Assembly: GCA_950106755.1 (NCBI GenBank)
Contig: OX467088.1
Span: 15,608,001 to 15,672,000, forward strand
Direction of reading: 5' to 3'
Length of the DNA stretch: 64,000 nucleotides
Source of the DNA: Climacium dendroides
Taxonomy: Eukaryota > Streptophyta > Bryopsida > Hypnales > Climaciaceae
The translations under genes and the position numbers were made by a program. A model generated the notes under the pieces. That model saw only the letters and a program-made list of their open reading frames with translations. It did no database searches and was not told the origin of the DNA. Positions 63,623 through 64,000 of the stretch are shown one piece after another (the first letter of the stretch is position 1; each line of letters opens with the position of its first letter).

Positions 63623-64000
63623 GGGGTGAAAGCACACTACACTGAATACACGTTCGTCAAAAATCAAGAGTACTTTCAAGTGGACATGAAATACTTGAAG
63701 TATATAAAGTACCTTGGTGGAAGTACCATTAGAACTTAAAGAAACTTTAAATGGATGCTTGTAGATTCTTGCCATTACAAAGTAACATACTTATAGACAA
63801 GAGTTTCTTAATGAACATCTTCATTTGAACTTGAGTTTATTGGAAGTGCATTTTAGTGTGTTAACCCAATTTCTAGTTATTCATGTCACTTCAAACCTTA
63901 AGAAACTTATATGCAAATTCTACTTCCTACAATAATCTCACTATTGGGATTAGTGCAATTCAAAGCTATCCTAGAGGTACTAATAATGTATATTTGCCTT
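63623..64000 (+). mobile_element. Second copy of the transposon terminus seen at 30140, cut by the window end
   Basis: GGGGTGAAAGCACACTACAC is followed by CGTTCGTCAAAAATCAAG then AGTACTTTC, and many TACTT/AGTAC words. It aligns from its first base with the segment at 30140, in the same orientation. Only the first ~380 bp lie in the window; no gene is visible yet. Confidence 0.55.

Overview
The window looks like nuclear DNA of a land plant. The evidence is split genes with GT-AG introns, a plant-type telomeric tract (TTTAGGG family), CACTA and hAT elements with correct target-site duplications, and a plant SUVR-type SET-domain gene. It is AT-rich and repeat-dominated, as at the edge of a (peri)centromeric or other heterochromatic block. 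Species cannot be fixed from sequence alone. The gene families would fit a bryophyte, lycophyte or fern as well as a seed plant.

Layout. (1) 1-30139 is one head-to-tail array of a 193-bp satellite, all in one orientation, entering from the left edge. The first ~22.9 kb is a homogenised core with nested higher-order repeats (6-mers, and recurring blocks 15, 19 and 21 monomers apart). Two progressively different strata follow (about 22.9-26.6 and 26.6-30.1 kb). The array stops at an apparent transposon terminus at 30140. (2) 30140-36836 (+) holds a decayed, intron-containing transposase-like gene. It has a helix-turn-helix-like segment, a cysteine cluster, a DDE/RNase H-like core and a C-terminal domain, and is broken by five in-frame stops and two frameshifts. 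(3) 36.8-49.8 kb is gene-poor. It holds a non-autonomous hAT element with 8-bp duplications, two inverted copies of a ~175-bp MITE, a telomere-like tract, palindrome-bearing tandem repeats and two LINE-like 3' tails. (4) 49968-55499 (-) is a histone H3K9 methyltransferase-like gene (SUVR1/2/4 clade: pre-SET, SET, post-SET). Its exons join in phase, but it carries nonsense and frameshift lesions. A CACTA MITE sits exactly at the end of its coding sequence and replaces the last residues. (5) 56.4-60.4 kb (-) has exon-like pieces: a ~165-residue protein of unknown family, a basic exon, and what looks like a UBXN4-like UBX protein in pieces. (6) 62.1-62.9 kb (+) is a broken CACTA transposase C-terminus (DUF4216-like). 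(7) At 63623 a second copy of the terminus seen at 30140 begins and runs off the window.

Most coding matter here is transposon-derived or decaying. The SUVR-like gene is the main host-type gene; such enzymes act on repeats and transposons, so its place between a satellite array and transposons, and its own interruption by a MITE, is the most striking context. Exon joins and lesions were read by eye from codon frames and splice signals. Sequencing or assembly error is the main alternative for the single-base frameshifts.
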